Program-made: the position numbers and the translations under genes
Part shown: positions 49,969 through 50,097 of the stretch, piece by piece
Numbering within the stretch: the first letter of the stretch is position 1
Layout: each line of letters begins with the position of its first letter
Notes under the pieces: model-generated
What the model saw: the letters and a program-made list of their open reading frames with translations, nothing else
Databases searched by the model: none
Told to the model about the DNA's origin: nothing
DNA from: Melioribacter roseus
GTDB lineage: Bacteria > Bacteroidota > Ignavibacteria > Ignavibacteriales > Melioribacteraceae
Assembly: GCA_020722085.1 (NCBI GenBank)
Contig: DYLN01000011.1
Span: forward strand, 1-50,097
Direction: 5' to 3'
DNA: 50,097 nucleotides

Positions 49969-50097
49969 TCTACAACAGCCGTTTGCTGCCCATATTTAAT
50001 CAATTTTCGCAGATACCCATTTGAATTTACAGCACCAAACTTTTTTCAATTAATTTTGTCTGCTTAATATTAAACAGTTGACAAACTTTAGGCACAC

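Larger units (their letters stand above)
49883..50097. other. Upstream region of the chemotaxis block
   Basis: 215 bases without a gene. It holds a GC-rich inverted repeat (49952-49968) and a weak promoter-like pair (49914-49944) before the HEAT-protein start. A TAAAGTTT on the minus strand (50083-50090) matches the sigma-28 -35 box but has no -10 partner. No open frame from an upstream gene enters the window here. Confidence 0.5.

Noticed and set aside
49596-50024. 142-residue plus-strand open frame at the right edge
   Set aside because: Most of it is antisense to the HEAT-repeat gene, and it has no ribosome site or domain.
50083-50090. Perfect sigma-28 -35 box (TAAAGTTT) upstream of the chemotaxis block
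   Set aside because: The sequence at the -10 position (AATATTAA) matches only 3 of 8 bases.

Overview
The window is almost entirely one giant flagellar and chemotaxis locus. I count 59 genes, all on the minus strand, many overlapping by 1-20 bases or separated by only a few, so transcription runs from base 50097 towards base 1. The DNA is AT-rich. The flagellum has P and L rings (FlgI, FlgH, FlgA), so the host is a diderm bacterium. The presence of FliW-CsrA, a MotE-like protein between fliJ and fliK, and FlhF/FlhG next to the flagellar sigma factor matches the gene order of the Bacillus fla/che operon. A CheZ-type phosphatase and GC-rich palindromic repeats in an AT-rich background suggest to me a member of the Bacteroidota/Ignavibacteria neighbourhood. 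That placement is an inference of moderate to low confidence.

Layout in the direction of transcription. (1) 49.9-42.9 kb holds the chemotaxis block: a HEAT-repeat protein, cheR, two cheY, cheZ, cheA, cheB and a small CxC protein. (2) 42.8-20.5 kb holds the core flagellar block: flgB, flgC, a small unknown, fliE-fliJ, a MotE-like gene, fliK, flgD, a TIGR02530-type gene, flgE, fliL-fliR, flhB, flhA, flhF and flhG. (3) 20.4-15.9 kb holds a regulatory block: a small membrane protein, the flagellar sigma factor fliA, two HDOD proteins, a degenerate histidine kinase and an unknown membrane protein. (4) 15.9-8.4 kb holds rod, ring and hook-filament junction genes: flgF, flgG, flgA, flgH, flgI, flgJ with a lytic transglycosylase domain, flgN, flgK and flgL. 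(5) 8.4-0.3 kb holds motility control: motAB set 1, fliW, csrA, a REC-HPt protein, motAB set 2, two further response regulators, an unknown gene and a three-PAS histidine kinase.

Together these encode the basal body, export gate and ATPase, C-ring, rod, hook, junction, two stators, pole/number control and a signalling path from CheA to FliM. Flagellin, FliD, FliS, FlgM, CheW and receptors are not here and must lie elsewhere if present.

The most notable unusual items are: a perfect 468-bp in-frame tandem duplication inside fliK; a 90-bp GC-rich repeat inserted in frame into the flgH signal-peptide region with a 5-bp direct repeat at its ends; an FliA that appears to lack sigma region 3; a degenerate kinase with the H-box His and Glu swapped; a REC-DHp protein with no ATPase domain; and a flgB leader in which a sigma-54-like promoter overlaps one arm of a hairpin that covers the start codon. 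Regulatory sites were found by eye and are hypotheses.
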